From: Lachnospiraceae bacterium
GTDB lineage: Bacteria; Bacillota; Clostridia; Lachnospirales; Lachnospiraceae
DNA: 64,000 nucleotides
Assembly: GCA_029008875.1 (NCBI GenBank)
Contig: JAQXJP010000038.1
Coordinates: forward strand, 1-64,000
Direction of reading: 5' to 3'
A model generated the notes under the pieces. It did no database searches. It was not told the DNA's origin and worked only from the letters and a program-made list of their open reading frames with translations. Below are positions 43,650 to 51,968 of this stretch, piece by piece (the first letter of the stretch is position 1; each line of letters begins with the position of its first letter). A program made the position numbers and the translations under genes.

Positions 43650-44479
43650 AACTTTTTCCCCACTCTAAATTGTTCGCTCTGTCCAAGCGAAAATGCTTCC
43701 CCTTCTTCCAACAGCACTGCTTTCCCTGCCGGTATTCTGGATCCGTCCTCTAAAAACGTTCCGTAAGAAGACTCCAGATCTGTCAAAATATATGTGTCAT
43801 CCGCCTCACGATACGCAACCGAGCAATGACGTCTGCTGATACGCGGCGCATCTTCTTCAAACACCAGATTACAGGTGGTGGAACGTCCCAACGTCACTTT
43901 TCTGGTCAGCGGAATAAATGTGTCTTCGTACATTCCTGACACACCGTAAAGGCCAGGCACCGGCTCCTGCTCCCGGGTCGCAACTTTTTTCTCCTCTTTC
44001 ACTTCCCCGCTTACATTCTCGTCCCCTTCATCCCTCTTATCCGATTTGCAAGTATTTACTGTGGTAGCCCCAACCATATCATGAATTGCATATCCCTTGT
44101 TTATGAACGGAACAAGAAAATAAATGCCTGCAATGACTATGGTGATAATCCAAATATTTGGGAACATGACAATGATAAGGATTGGCATCGTCTTTACCAG
44201 GTTACGCACTACAAAGTCAACCGCAGAAGGCCTCTTCCCGTTTTTTCCGACAACCTGTTCCTTCACGATTTTTCTTCCCAGTGTCTGTCCATCGTTGGTC
44301 AAATCCATAACTGCCATATAGAAAAAGAGCAAAATTGGGAATATAATTGCATAGTTTCGTATTTCTTTTCCCGCAATGCTTGCTGCTGAGAACATGAATA
44401 TTGCTGCTACAACCGCAGTCACTCCCATATCAATCAGCCCTGCAACAATTCTTTTTCCCATACCTTCTTGTCTCTTCAT
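43646..44479 (-). CDS. RDD-type membrane protein with FHA domain
   Basis: 277 residues. The N-terminal half (about 1-150) is an RDD domain with four hydrophobic segments and the conserved Arg and Asp residues (GKRIVAGLIDMGV, DGQTLGRKIV). A charged linker with Lys/Glu leads to an FHA domain (about 190-277: LGRSTTCNLVFEEDAPRISRRHCSV, LESSYGTFLEDG). The RDD part may carry a transport or anchoring role. It overlaps the vWA-FHA gene (ATGA) and follows a 42-residue small membrane protein by one base. Confidence 0.9.
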   Translation of the reverse strand: MKRQEGMGKRIVAGLIDMGVTAVVAAIFMFSAASIAGKEIRNYAIIFPILLFFYMAVMDLTNDGQTLGRKIVKEQVVGKNGKRPSAVDFVVRNLVKTMPILIIVMFPNIWIITIVIAGIYFLVPFINKGYAIHDMVGATTVNTCKSDKRDEGDENVSGEVKEEKKVATREQEPVPGLYGVSGMYEDTFIPLTRKVTLGRSTTCNLVFEEDAPRISRRHCSVAYREADDTYILTDLESSYGTFLEDGSRIPAGKAVLLEEGEAFSLGQSEQFRVGKKL

Positions 44480-44480
44480 C

Positions 44481-44609
44481 TTATTCTTCCACCTTTTCTC
44501 TTTCTCTTCTTTCCAGATTTTCCTCTTCCGTCCGCAACTGTATCAATTGAATCAATCGTCGTCCGGCAAACAACATACACAGGATTCCTGTCATAATACA
44601 AATATTCAT
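44481..44609 (-). CDS. Small membrane protein, 42 aa
   Basis: A short open frame between two operon genes: ATG at 44609 with GAGGGGGCGTG upstream, stop one base before the RDD-FHA start. The product begins with a membrane helix (MNICIMTGILCMLFAG) and ends in a highly charged helix (LRTEEENLERREREKVEE). The fit to the operon spacing and the ribosome site support it as real. Its partner is unknown; single-helix proteins of this kind often assist a membrane complex. Confidence 0.6.
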   Translation of the reverse strand: MNICIMTGILCMLFAGRRLIQLIQLRTEEENLERREREKVEE

Positions 44610-44624
44610 CTTGCACGCCCCCTC

Positions 44625-45203
44625 TTATATCACGGATAAAAATGACAAAAGCATCAGAATCACAAAGCCCCAGATGACCACTACCAGAATGCTATCGATG
44701 ATACTCTTCTTTTTCTTTGGCACCGTGGTGGGCCTTGCCGGTGTGCATGCTGTCGATCTGGGTCTCCCATCCCTGCTACTGCTGCGCTGTTTTTCTGCCT
44801 TATACTTCTTTACCGTTTGATCCTTCAAATAGTAATTTACCATTTTGTAGGATTCTTCATAGAGAAGCTCATACATGAGCACCAACTGCTGTCTTGTAAT
44901 CGTCTCCCCCGGATGAGAGCTTAGATTTCCATAATCAATCAAGGTGCCAAAGTTTCTCTGAGAGTTCCGGCTTATAATTCGATTTCTTCTCGCCGCATTA
45001 AAGTTTTTCCTGAAAGATCCATCACTCTGGATTCCATACTTAATCAGGCACTCCTTCATTAATCCCTCTGCCACCTGGCGCATCGCATTTCCTGCCATCT
45101 TCATTTCGGACGGATTCTTAGCTGCCAGTATCATCCCTTCCGCCGAAACAGCGGTTTCATAGAATTTCGGATACCCGCTTAAATGTGTAAAATTCGTTCT
45201 CAT
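44625..45203 (-). CDS. Tail-anchored DUF4145-like protein
   Basis: 192 residues. Residues about 1-130 are helical and resemble DUF4145/HEPN-type proteins (AGNAMRQVAEGLMKECL, IDYGNLSSHPGETI), with Gly where catalytic HEPN proteins have Arg. A basic, disordered stretch (about 135-165: SSSRDGRPRSTACTPARPTT) leads to a C-terminal membrane helix. Tail-anchored, cytoplasmic domain. It opens the second operon, driven by the element at 45252-45288. Confidence 0.78.
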   Translation of the reverse strand: MRTNFTHLSGYPKFYETAVSAEGMILAAKNPSEMKMAGNAMRQVAEGLMKECLIKYGIQSDGSFRKNFNAARRNRIISRNSQRNFGTLIDYGNLSSHPGETITRQQLVLMYELLYEESYKMVNYYLKDQTVKKYKAEKQRSSSRDGRPRSTACTPARPTTVPKKKKSIIDSILVVVIWGFVILMLLSFLSVI

Positions 45204-45251
45204 ATTCCCCTCTCCTCTATAGTGATTTCACATTTTCTTTTTGTTATCTTC

Positions 45252-45288
45252 ATTATAGAGAAGAGGTTATAAATAATTTTGCGCTTTT
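45252..45288 (-). promoter_or_regulatory. Island promoter element, copy 2 (DUF4145/RDD/vWA operon)
   Basis: AAAAGCGCAAAA from 45288, 19 bp, perfect TATAAT (45257-45252), 48 bp before the ATG. The element begins on the stop codon of the gene upstream. Confidence 0.8.
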
Positions 45289-45707
45289 TATTGTTCGATC
45301 AGAATCCAACTCTCAATGGCCGCTTTCTTCCATTCCGCCTTCAGTTCATCCGATATCTGAGGGCTTGGAAAAATGGTGTTGTTGAAGTAATCAAGGAGTT
45401 CGAAGCGGTTTACCGTAATCTTCAACCCTTTATCTAATTTGAAAATAAAAGTATGAAATCCATGTCCTTTTTCATCAAAGCATTTACAATATTGTTCTAA
45501 ATACTTCTCACGATCTTCTTTGTATCCATCATTCTTCCAAAGGTAGACTAAATCCTTCCTCATCAATTCAATCTGTAAGGCAATCTGTGCCTCCGTAGGA
45601 TTTTTCCAGAAAAGAAGCGCTCCTTCTTTTTGGGACAGTTGAACCAATGTTACACTTAACCCAATGCCAACTATAACAGCTATACAAATTGCTAAAATTA
45701 CTATCAT
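45288..45707 (-). CDS. Membrane-anchored hypothetical protein, 139 aa
   Basis: No family recognised. An N-terminal membrane helix (about 2-24) is followed by a 115-residue domain with Trp and Tyr (LFWKNPTEAQIALQIELM, YLEQYCKCFDEKGHGFHTFIFKL, TVNRFELLDYFNNTIF). It lies 17 bp downstream of the Ser/Thr kinase gene, so it belongs to the kinase operon and may be a partner or substrate; that is inference from position. Confidence 0.7.
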   Translation of the reverse strand: MIVILAICIAVIVGIGLSVTLVQLSQKEGALLFWKNPTEAQIALQIELMRKDLVYLWKNDGYKEDREKYLEQYCKCFDEKGHGFHTFIFKLDKGLKITVNRFELLDYFNNTIFPSPQISDELKAEWKKAAIESWILIEQ

Positions 45708-45724
45708 ATAACCTTCCTCCTTTA

Positions 45725-46957
45725 TTACCTATAGTATACGCCAATGAATATCCACAAAAGGACACCAAGCACCAAATAACCACATGAGATTATGTTTTGT
45801 TTATTTCTGATTGTCCTTAACTGTGCCTTCACCTTCATGCGCTCCATCGCCACTTTTTGCGGATCCACCGGTGCCTTCGGAGAGCTTTCTGTCTTCTGCT
45901 CTTTTTCCTCCTTGCTTTCCTCCGAAGTCTTCTCTCCCTGACTCTCCGGTTGAGGATTACTCGCCTCCTCATAATCGGCATGACTCTCCTCATAAAACGC
46001 CTTCATCAGCTCCTCAACGGACTGAATTCTGTTCTCCGGATATACTGCAAGTCCTTTTAAAAGTGTTGTCTCCATTGTAGCCGATATTTCTACCCCGTAT
46101 TCCCGCGGTGCAACCAAATCATCTTCTCGTCGCCGGTCTCCGGCTAGTGGCATCCTTCTTCCTGTGATACAGATATAAATTGTGGCACACAGTGCATAGA
46201 CGTCCGTCCATGGCCCCTGCTTCATCTTCTCACTATCCTGCTCAATCGGAGTATAGAAGCTCTTGGAATATATCGACATGGTATGTCCATCGAGCGTATC
46301 TCTGGCTGTGCCAAAATCAATCAGGTGAACCGTTTTGAGATCCTTGCTAATCATAATGTTATCCGGGCTGATATCACGGTGGATAATATTTTCCCTGTGG
46401 ATTTTAGTCAAAGTCTCCATCAAGGGCCGAAACAACTTCAGCACCTCCTCCATGCTCATGCAACCATCCCCGGAATTCTTGAGGGTCTTTAAGTATTTCT
46501 TTAATGTCATCCCTTCAATATAATCCATGACGATATAGGCTGTACCGTTTTCGACAAAGAAATCCCGCACGGAAACCACGCCCTTTTCATTACGAAACTT
46601 TGCCAGACGTCTTGCTTCGTTGATGACTTTATTCTTTTCCTTCTCGAAGGCTTCCTCCGCATCCTCATTGTAAGGATACAAGGTCATTCCATCTTCCGCC
46701 TCTCTCCCTACTAAGCCTTTGGGACAGAATTCTTTGATTGCCACGCGGATTTCCAAGGCCAGATCAAAACCGATATAGGTAATTCCAAAACCGCCCTCAC
46801 CGATGACATTCCCCACTAAGTATTTTCCATTCAGAATACTGCGCACCGGAAGATGCATATTTCCATTATCCGAATCTTTAGCTCCACAGCTTGTGCAGAC
46901 ACCGCTTTCATTCAAAGTTCCTTCCATACATTTCATACAAAAATGATTGATATTCAT
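45725..46957 (-). CDS. Ser/Thr protein kinase with zinc ribbon and C-terminal membrane helix
   Basis: 410 residues from the ATG at 46957 (GAGGAGGAAGATT upstream). N-terminal zinc ribbon with C7, C10, C21, C24. Kinase domain about 45-330: Gly loop GEGGFG (53-58), Lys75 in VAIKE, HRD (193-195) with the Asn of SPDN, DFG (214-216). The APE motif is changed to TPIEQ, as in many bacterial zinc-ribbon kinases. A Glu-rich linker and a membrane helix (about 391-408) follow, with almost nothing outside, so it is not itself a receptor. It is the only kinase here with all key residues, hence the likely source of phosphothreonine for the FHA proteins. It has a separate promoter. Confidence 0.93.
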   Translation of the reverse strand: MNINHFCMKCMEGTLNESGVCTSCGAKDSDNGNMHLPVRSILNGKYLVGNVIGEGGFGITYIGFDLALEIRVAIKEFCPKGLVGREAEDGMTLYPYNEDAEEAFEKEKNKVINEARRLAKFRNEKGVVSVRDFFVENGTAYIVMDYIEGMTLKKYLKTLKNSGDGCMSMEEVLKLFRPLMETLTKIHRENIIHRDISPDNIMISKDLKTVHLIDFGTARDTLDGHTMSIYSKSFYTPIEQDSEKMKQGPWTDVYALCATIYICITGRRMPLAGDRRREDDLVAPREYGVEISATMETTLLKGLAVYPENRIQSVEELMKAFYEESHADYEEASNPQPESQGEKTSEESKEEKEQKTESSPKAPVDPQKVAMERMKVKAQLRTIRNKQNIISCGYLVLGVLLWIFIGVYYR

Positions 46958-46989
46958 AATCTTCCTCCTCATTTGCGAATCCACGCTTT

Positions 46990-47019
46990 ATTATAATATT
47001 AACTTCCTCTTCGCCACAA
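46990..47019 (-). promoter_or_regulatory. Kinase operon promoter (different from the island element)
   Basis: TTGTGG (47014-47019), 18 bp, TATAAT (46990-46995). No AAAAGYGCAAAA word nearby. Confidence 0.5.
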
Positions 47020-47021
47020 CA

Positions 47022-48542
47022 TTATTCTTCCAGTTCCAAAATCCGCTCCCTGAAGGTATCCAATTTATCTATTTTCATATTCAAATCGGAACCTGTTGAG
47101 TAATTGATAATACTCACAACTCCAACAAGATTTCCCCTGTAATCCACCATTGCCGTCCCACTCATTCCATGCTTTGCACCTCTGGTGGTCTCGATACAGG
47201 TATTGGTATAGTCATATCCCTTAAAACTTACCGATTCGGTAATCTTTTTTAATGTAACTTTCTTGATCACATCGTCGAAGCCGAATCCCCAGTTCGCGCA
47301 ACACTCAATGAGTGGTTCCCCACTTTTCAGTTTAGAATAAATATCCAAATCCACGGATATCTGTTTCAGATTTACTAGCGTGTCATGGGGAACGATTTCC
47401 GTCGGAATTCGAAACAGCACAATTTCATTGGAACTCGCCAATCGAACGTAGTCAATGGTTGTGTTGACAATCGCGTCATCATAGAAAACAATGTTCGTTT
47501 CCTCTTTCAGATTCCGCGTCACATGCTCCACCGAAATACAGTAAATGTACTCCGGTCCAATCTCAACAATAAATCCGGATCCCCCAAAATTCTCTGTGCG
47601 AAGGTTTATAAGTGTTGGTCTCACCAACTCCAAAGATTGATCATAATCCGGCTCTTCCAACGGTTCATAACAAAAGAATCCCTGCTCACACAAAAAATTC
47701 AATTCTTCCTCTGACAGTTTCTGTTCGTCCAGCTGCGCATAAGTTTCCACATCGCCTTCTTCGCAGACGTAGATTACAGCTTCCTTGCTGGCAGAAAGCC
47801 CGTTGTGGTCCTGCACTGTGTATACAATTTCATAGGCTCCTTCCGTATCCCCATCAAGGTCCGTTGCCGCCTCAATTTCTTCTGTAAGGAAACCATCTTC
47901 CAAGTCCCATGCAATTACACCCCCAAGCACATCATACTCTGTCCCCTTGACAATATATCGATCCCACACTCCCAGTAATGTCGGTGGGACATCTGCCATC
48001 ACTGTAAGTTCCGTATCTGTGTAATTGCCTGAGGCATCTTCCGCTCGAATGCAAATATGGTAATTCCCTGCTTCTGAAAAGGAAACCTCTGTTGTCTGTT
48101 CCCCATTGTATTCTAGGAAATAGGTATTCACTTCTCCTGATAAATCGGAAACGCCGCTGATAAAAGTATCGACACCGTACTCTGCATCAACCGCAAGACA
48201 GGGTATGTCATCCCACTTTTCAACAGTTGGTGCCGTGGTATCCTCCACACGAATCAGATATGTATATTTCCGATAAAGAGCCTTACAATAGACCTTATAC
48301 TGTCCCGGATTGGTTTCGTCCATCTCTGTGGTGTCCAGGACCGCCCGCTCGAGTATCCATTCCTTTCCGACGAGATAGTCATCAACCTCCGTGCTGATTG
48401 GAGTACCCAATTCAACCGTGGTTTCTTTGAATACCTGTTCTACATGGAACTGCCTCTCCAAAACAGCGAGTCCCAAAATACCGATACACACAATTACAAA
48501 AGTAGCACATCGAATGAACAGTTTCTTTTTTTCTTCTTTCAT
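47022..48542 (-). CDS. Membrane-anchored Ig-like plus trypsin-fold protein with altered triad
   Basis: 506 residues, one N-terminal membrane helix (about 10-28), rest outside. Residues about 95-260 hold Ig-like DUF5011-type modules (DTTAPTVEKW, AEDASGNYTDTEL, VYTVQDHNGLSAS). Residues about 315-500 are a trypsin/HtrA-like fold: GGSGFIV, H340 in SVEHV, S461 in GMSGTA, and VGVVS. Where the catalytic Asp normally stands the segment reads SNEIVLFRI, so Glu373 or Asn372 takes its place. Activity may be weak or lost; it could be a sensor or an atypical protease. First gene after the element at 48593-48629. Confidence 0.78.
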   Translation of the reverse strand: MKEEKKKLFIRCATFVIVCIGILGLAVLERQFHVEQVFKETTVELGTPISTEVDDYLVGKEWILERAVLDTTEMDETNPGQYKVYCKALYRKYTYLIRVEDTTAPTVEKWDDIPCLAVDAEYGVDTFISGVSDLSGEVNTYFLEYNGEQTTEVSFSEAGNYHICIRAEDASGNYTDTELTVMADVPPTLLGVWDRYIVKGTEYDVLGGVIAWDLEDGFLTEEIEAATDLDGDTEGAYEIVYTVQDHNGLSASKEAVIYVCEEGDVETYAQLDEQKLSEEELNFLCEQGFFCYEPLEEPDYDQSLELVRPTLINLRTENFGGSGFIVEIGPEYIYCISVEHVTRNLKEETNIVFYDDAIVNTTIDYVRLASSNEIVLFRIPTEIVPHDTLVNLKQISVDLDIYSKLKSGEPLIECCANWGFGFDDVIKKVTLKKITESVSFKGYDYTNTCIETTRGAKHGMSGTAMVDYRGNLVGVVSIINYSTGSDLNMKIDKLDTFRERILELEE

Positions 48543-48592
48543 AAGTTTCTTCCTCCGTTGTAAATAATAGTTTCTCTCTTCTATCTAGGAAA

Positions 48593-48629
48593 ATTGTAGC
48601 AACGCGGTCAGAAACTTTTTTGCGCTTTT
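48593..48629 (-). promoter_or_regulatory. Island promoter element, copy 3 (Ig/trypsin gene)
   Basis: AAAAGCGCAAAA from 48629, 19 bp, TACAAT (48598-48593), 50 bp before the ATG. Confidence 0.78.
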
Positions 48630-48633
48630 CTCC

Positions 48634-48657
48634 AAAAAAGAGTAGGTTCCCCTACCC
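48634..48657 (-). terminator. Probable terminator of the PP2C/FHA operon
   Basis: GTAGG / CCTAC stem with GGAA loop (48642-48655), flanked by a further imperfect pair, then TC and TTTTTT on the minus strand. Located just upstream of island promoter copy 3. Confidence 0.6.
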
Positions 48658-48669
48658 TTTTCATGTCCT

Positions 48670-49914
48670 CTATTCCTTGCGCCATGTGACGCTATCATAC
48701 AACTCTTGGTTAACAATGTTGACTTCCACCTGCTCTCCGTTTTCTACTACAACGGACAAAACCAGATTGTTGTTGGGATCATAATAATCCTTCTGATAAC
48801 TATCATCCGAATTATCTCCCATTATATATTTATTGTAGGATGTCCAGCCTTCTGCAGGGTAATCTTCGGCAAAATAGGCCTCTTCCGTCTCTCCGTCAAT
48901 CACATTCCATTTTTGCACAATATTTTCCCCTGCCTGATACATTGTAGAAGTATAAGTATTCTCCGACTCAAATGTTGTTTGAATCGTTTTTCCGTCATCA
49001 TAATAATCCGTTCTTGCAATCTCGGAACCCTCATAAATATACACATCTGACGAAAGATTCCCGGATTCATCATAATATTTAAGTATTTCCGTATCTTTCC
49101 CTTTTGGATACGTGCCGCATACCAATAATCTTCCGGAAGAATCGTACTTCTCCTGCTTGACTATGACACCATCCTCCACCGTGATAATCATGTATCCTCC
49201 ATCTTCCTGCTTTTCCTTATATGTTCGATTATTTTTGTAATAATTTGAATATCCTATCAGGAAAGCCATCGCAAGAATTAATGCTGCCAGACCGAATACC
49301 AGCTTCACCATATTAGATTTCTTTGGCTTCTCGGATTTTACGGATGTTTTCGCCACGTGGACTTCTTCCAGTATTTCTTCCTGTGTTTCATCCGACATCT
49401 CTTTCGGTGGGGTCACCTTCTCCGGTTGCGGTGCGGATTGCGAAGATATACGCTCCTCCTGCGCTTTCACACAGTCCATAACAATATACACCGTATCATT
49501 CTCGCGAAAGAGATCCAAAATAGACACCCCATCCCTCTCGTTGTAATTCCGGGCCTCTTCCCTTGCCTCCCCGATGAATTTTTCCTCTTCCTTTTCAAAG
49601 GTCTCCCGTTTTTCCTCGTCACAGAGTAAAACGGTCAATTCGTCGTTTTCGTCTCGTCTGACATATTGTGCCGGAAAAAATTCCTTAATTGCCACAGATA
49701 TTTGCAGTGCCAAATCATATGCGATATAGACAATCCCGAGACTGCCTTCTCCTGTGGCTCTTCCAATCAGATATCTCCCATTCAATATGGTGCGCATCGG
49801 CAAATGATTGGGATGACATATAATCTCGCTTTCGTTTTTCCCGCAAGCAACACATTTTCCATTTTCATCCAATTTTTCCCGCATGCAATTCATACAAATT
49901 TTTCTTATGTTCAT
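48670..49914 (-). CDS. Zinc-ribbon, kinase N-lobe only, membrane helix and outside domain
   Basis: 414 residues from the ATG at 49914; a GTG at 49929 is in frame. The start is parallel to the active kinase: zinc ribbon C7, C10, C21, C24, then LPMRTILNGRYLIGRATGEGSLGIVYIAYD-type N-lobe with Lys77 in VAIKE. The lobe stops at the hinge (VYIVMDCVK, near 149): the whole C-lobe with HRD and DFG is missing. A Pro/Glu/Lys linker, a membrane helix (203-221) and an outside domain (about 235-414) follow, with MORN- or YwqK-like Tyr/Asp/Gly repeats (YDSSGRLLVCG, YYDESGNLSSD). No frameshift is visible, so this looks like a stable design, not decay. Confidence 0.8.
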   Translation of the reverse strand: MNIRKICMNCMREKLDENGKCVACGKNESEIICHPNHLPMRTILNGRYLIGRATGEGSLGIVYIAYDLALQISVAIKEFFPAQYVRRDENDELTVLLCDEEKRETFEKEEEKFIGEAREEARNYNERDGVSILDLFRENDTVYIVMDCVKAQEERISSQSAPQPEKVTPPKEMSDETQEEILEEVHVAKTSVKSEKPKKSNMVKLVFGLAALILAMAFLIGYSNYYKNNRTYKEKQEDGGYMIITVEDGVIVKQEKYDSSGRLLVCGTYPKGKDTEILKYYDESGNLSSDVYIYEGSEIARTDYYDDGKTIQTTFESENTYTSTMYQAGENIVQKWNVIDGETEEAYFAEDYPAEGWTSYNKYIMGDNSDDSYQKDYYDPNNNLVLSVVVENGEQVEVNIVNQELYDSVTWRKE

Positions 49915-49932
49915 CCTGCTTCCCCACACCTT

Positions 49933-50502
49933 CTATTCGAATACAACCGCTATGGCCGAATAGCTATCGTCAAATGTTTCCATGCGCAAGCCGATTCTTG
50001 TCGACAAATAAGAAATCCAAGCCTGTGCAGTCTCCGATTTTGAAAAGTCAATTAATATATCCTGTTCTTCCACATATTTCCAGAACCCTTCCGTAGCCAA
50101 GATCAACGCTTCATCCTGTCTGGGAATATATTTGCGGCATAGAATCGTCTCTCTTGCTTCCCTAATAATTCTGCCTTCAGAGATCTCGTAGAGCCTATTA
50201 TTTCCTGCATCAGCGATTCCAATTGATTTGCCATCCAAAATTAAAATGGTAACCGACAACTTTCTTGAAATACCAAGCGCCTTCTCAAGGCATTCTGTCA
50301 AACGCTCCCGCGTTAACACCGAGTTCTGCTCCCATACATTGATAATGCTTACCGCCATGTCTTCCACATCTTTGGGGTCAGTCTCTTTCGATGCATCCAC
50401 TGCAACAATCATCATCCCATCCCCATATGATTTCTGAACAATACATTCCGTGTCTACCGTATGACTGCCCAGCCTTTTACATCCGCTAATAGTTGCTTTC
50501 AT
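49933..50502 (-). CDS. Degenerate PP2C-like protein
   Basis: 189 residues from the ATG at 50502. It follows the PP2C order in short form: MIVAVDAS where DGMGG is expected, LSVTILILDGKSIGIADAGNNRLYEI for the central strands, ALILATEGFWKYV for the ASDG region, and SYSAIAVVF at the end. The metal-binding Asp residues are mostly lost. It is probably a pseudophosphatase that binds without cutting. It lies 17 bp after the active-looking PP2C gene. Confidence 0.72.
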   Translation of the reverse strand: MKATISGCKRLGSHTVDTECIVQKSYGDGMMIVAVDASKETDPKDVEDMAVSIINVWEQNSVLTRERLTECLEKALGISRKLSVTILILDGKSIGIADAGNNRLYEISEGRIIREARETILCRKYIPRQDEALILATEGFWKYVEEQDILIDFSKSETAQAWISYLSTRIGLRMETFDDSYSAIAVVFE

Positions 50503-50519
50503 CCTTGTTCTCCCCCATA

Positions 50520-51374
50520 TCACTTACATTTGATTATGACGCCGGTATAATTATCCTGCTTCGGGTTGGCCGCCTGCTCGATTGCCTCACGCATATTCTT
50601 TGCCGCATTGCCAGCTTCCGATTGCAAAATTCTCTTCATTGTCTCCTCAGAAAGAGTTCCAAAAACGCCATCTGATGCCAACAATAGAATATCGTTCTTT
50701 TCCAAAAGAAGTGGTCGGAGAGAAACGTCATACAAATCCAACTCTTCTATCCCGATATAACTGGTAAGTCCGGACTTTCCGATTATGTCCTGATAAGACT
50801 CCAGATCGATTTCTTCCTTCGCAAGCCTTTCAATCATCTTGCTTTTCACATTGTGCTCTCGATTCAGCTGATACATCTTCCCGGCTCTCAACAGATAGAT
50901 TCTGCTGTCTCCAACCGCAAGGAAGTGCAATCGATTCCCGCGAATCAACGCCGCCAAAAGAGTAGAACCGCTCTCATCCTCATCGGACTCTTGCTGAAGT
51001 TGTTTTGCCCGTCCATCGATAAATGAAAGCATGGATTGCAATTCTTCCGTCCCATCCCCCAGATGAAAAGGCAATACTTTTTCATAAAATTCCATGGCTG
51101 CCCTGGTTACAACGGCACTCATCTCAGCCCCGTTCATCATGCCGCCCATTCCATCGGCGACCACCGCCAAAAAACCCCTCTCCTCTATCATTTCGACATT
51201 GTTGTAATCAGACACATAGAAACTGTCCTCCTGTTGTCTTCTTCTTCCGATTCCTTGAAAATTACTAATTTCTAAATACAGATCTCGGTGACATATTCCT
51301 GAACGATTCCCCCCCAACCTTCTTTTGAAAAAATCCAAAAAAGACCTCTTATTGCTATCGTTATCACTCTTCAT
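50520..51374 (-). CDS. PP2C-type Ser/Thr protein phosphatase
   Basis: 284 residues from the ATG at 51374 (GGGAGG upstream). All PP2C blocks are present: QQEDSF, VVADGMGG, SGSTLLAAL, AVGDSRIYLL, LLASDGVFG and a final QDNYTGVII, so two-metal catalysis is expected. No membrane helix. An N-terminal basic segment (FLDFFKRRLGG) could touch membrane. It would reverse phosphorylation by the kinase at 45725. The start overlaps the FHA gene upstream by 11 bp, which suggests coupling. Confidence 0.93.
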   Translation of the reverse strand: MKSDNDSNKRSFLDFFKRRLGGNRSGICHRDLYLEISNFQGIGRRRQQEDSFYVSDYNNVEMIEERGFLAVVADGMGGMMNGAEMSAVVTRAAMEFYEKVLPFHLGDGTEELQSMLSFIDGRAKQLQQESDEDESGSTLLAALIRGNRLHFLAVGDSRIYLLRAGKMYQLNREHNVKSKMIERLAKEEIDLESYQDIIGKSGLTSYIGIEELDLYDVSLRPLLLEKNDILLLASDGVFGTLSEETMKRILQSEAGNAAKNMREAIEQAANPKQDNYTGVIIKCK

Positions 51375-51918
51375 TCCAATCCTCCCATCTAAAGTTGTCG
51401 CCACACAGAGGTGCAAAGACTAATTTCATGGAGCCGATTTCAATACAGTCACGATTATGCAATTCTACCGTTTCAAATACGGGATTTCCATTGATATAGT
51501 CAATGCTTCTTCCTATTTCCGGGGAATAATAATACTTCTTCGCTTTGTCATCATAACTGATGGATGCATGATTCACTCTGGAGATGGTCTTATCTCCCTG
51601 AATACAAATATCCATGGACCGATCACGCCCGATGAAATTGCGTCCATATAGAATTTTGTAATCTTTTCCCTTTCCTTCACCATCAACACAGACCAACCAC
51701 CCCGCTATTGGTTGAAATCCAATCTTCTTCACTGCTTCAGCTACCGTTACGTCCTCATTCCCGTCCTCCGGCACATGATACCCACGTACCACACGGCGCA
51801 TTTCCGCGGAACCTGCGGTTTCTCCCCCATTCTTTTTACAAGTAGGGCACTCGGAATATTTCTCCGGATTGTAGTAATGTCCTTTTTTACAAATTCTTAA
51901 ATCTCCTGGATTAGCCAT
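51364..51918 (-). CDS. FHA-domain protein with zinc-ribbon-like N-terminus
   Basis: 184 residues, same plan as the protein at 41423: CKKGHYYNPEKYSECPTCKK, a short linker, then FHA (about 85-175: FIGRDRSMDICIQ, TISRVNHASISYD, then SIDYINGNPVF). The two share enough to be paralogues (IAGWLVCV/VVGWLVAV, KLVFAPLCG/KFVFIPFCG). The Arg and Ser for phosphothreonine contact are kept. It is in one operon with the PP2C genes. Confidence 0.88.
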   Translation of the reverse strand: MANPGDLRICKKGHYYNPEKYSECPTCKKNGGETAGSAEMRRVVRGYHVPEDGNEDVTVAEAVKKIGFQPIAGWLVCVDGEGKGKDYKILYGRNFIGRDRSMDICIQGDKTISRVNHASISYDDKAKKYYYSPEIGRSIDYINGNPVFETVELHNRDCIEIGSMKLVFAPLCGDNFRWEDWNEE

Positions 51919-51968
51919 AATTTTTACCCTTTCTCTTCTTCCTTTTTTATGCTCTCATTCGACAAAAC

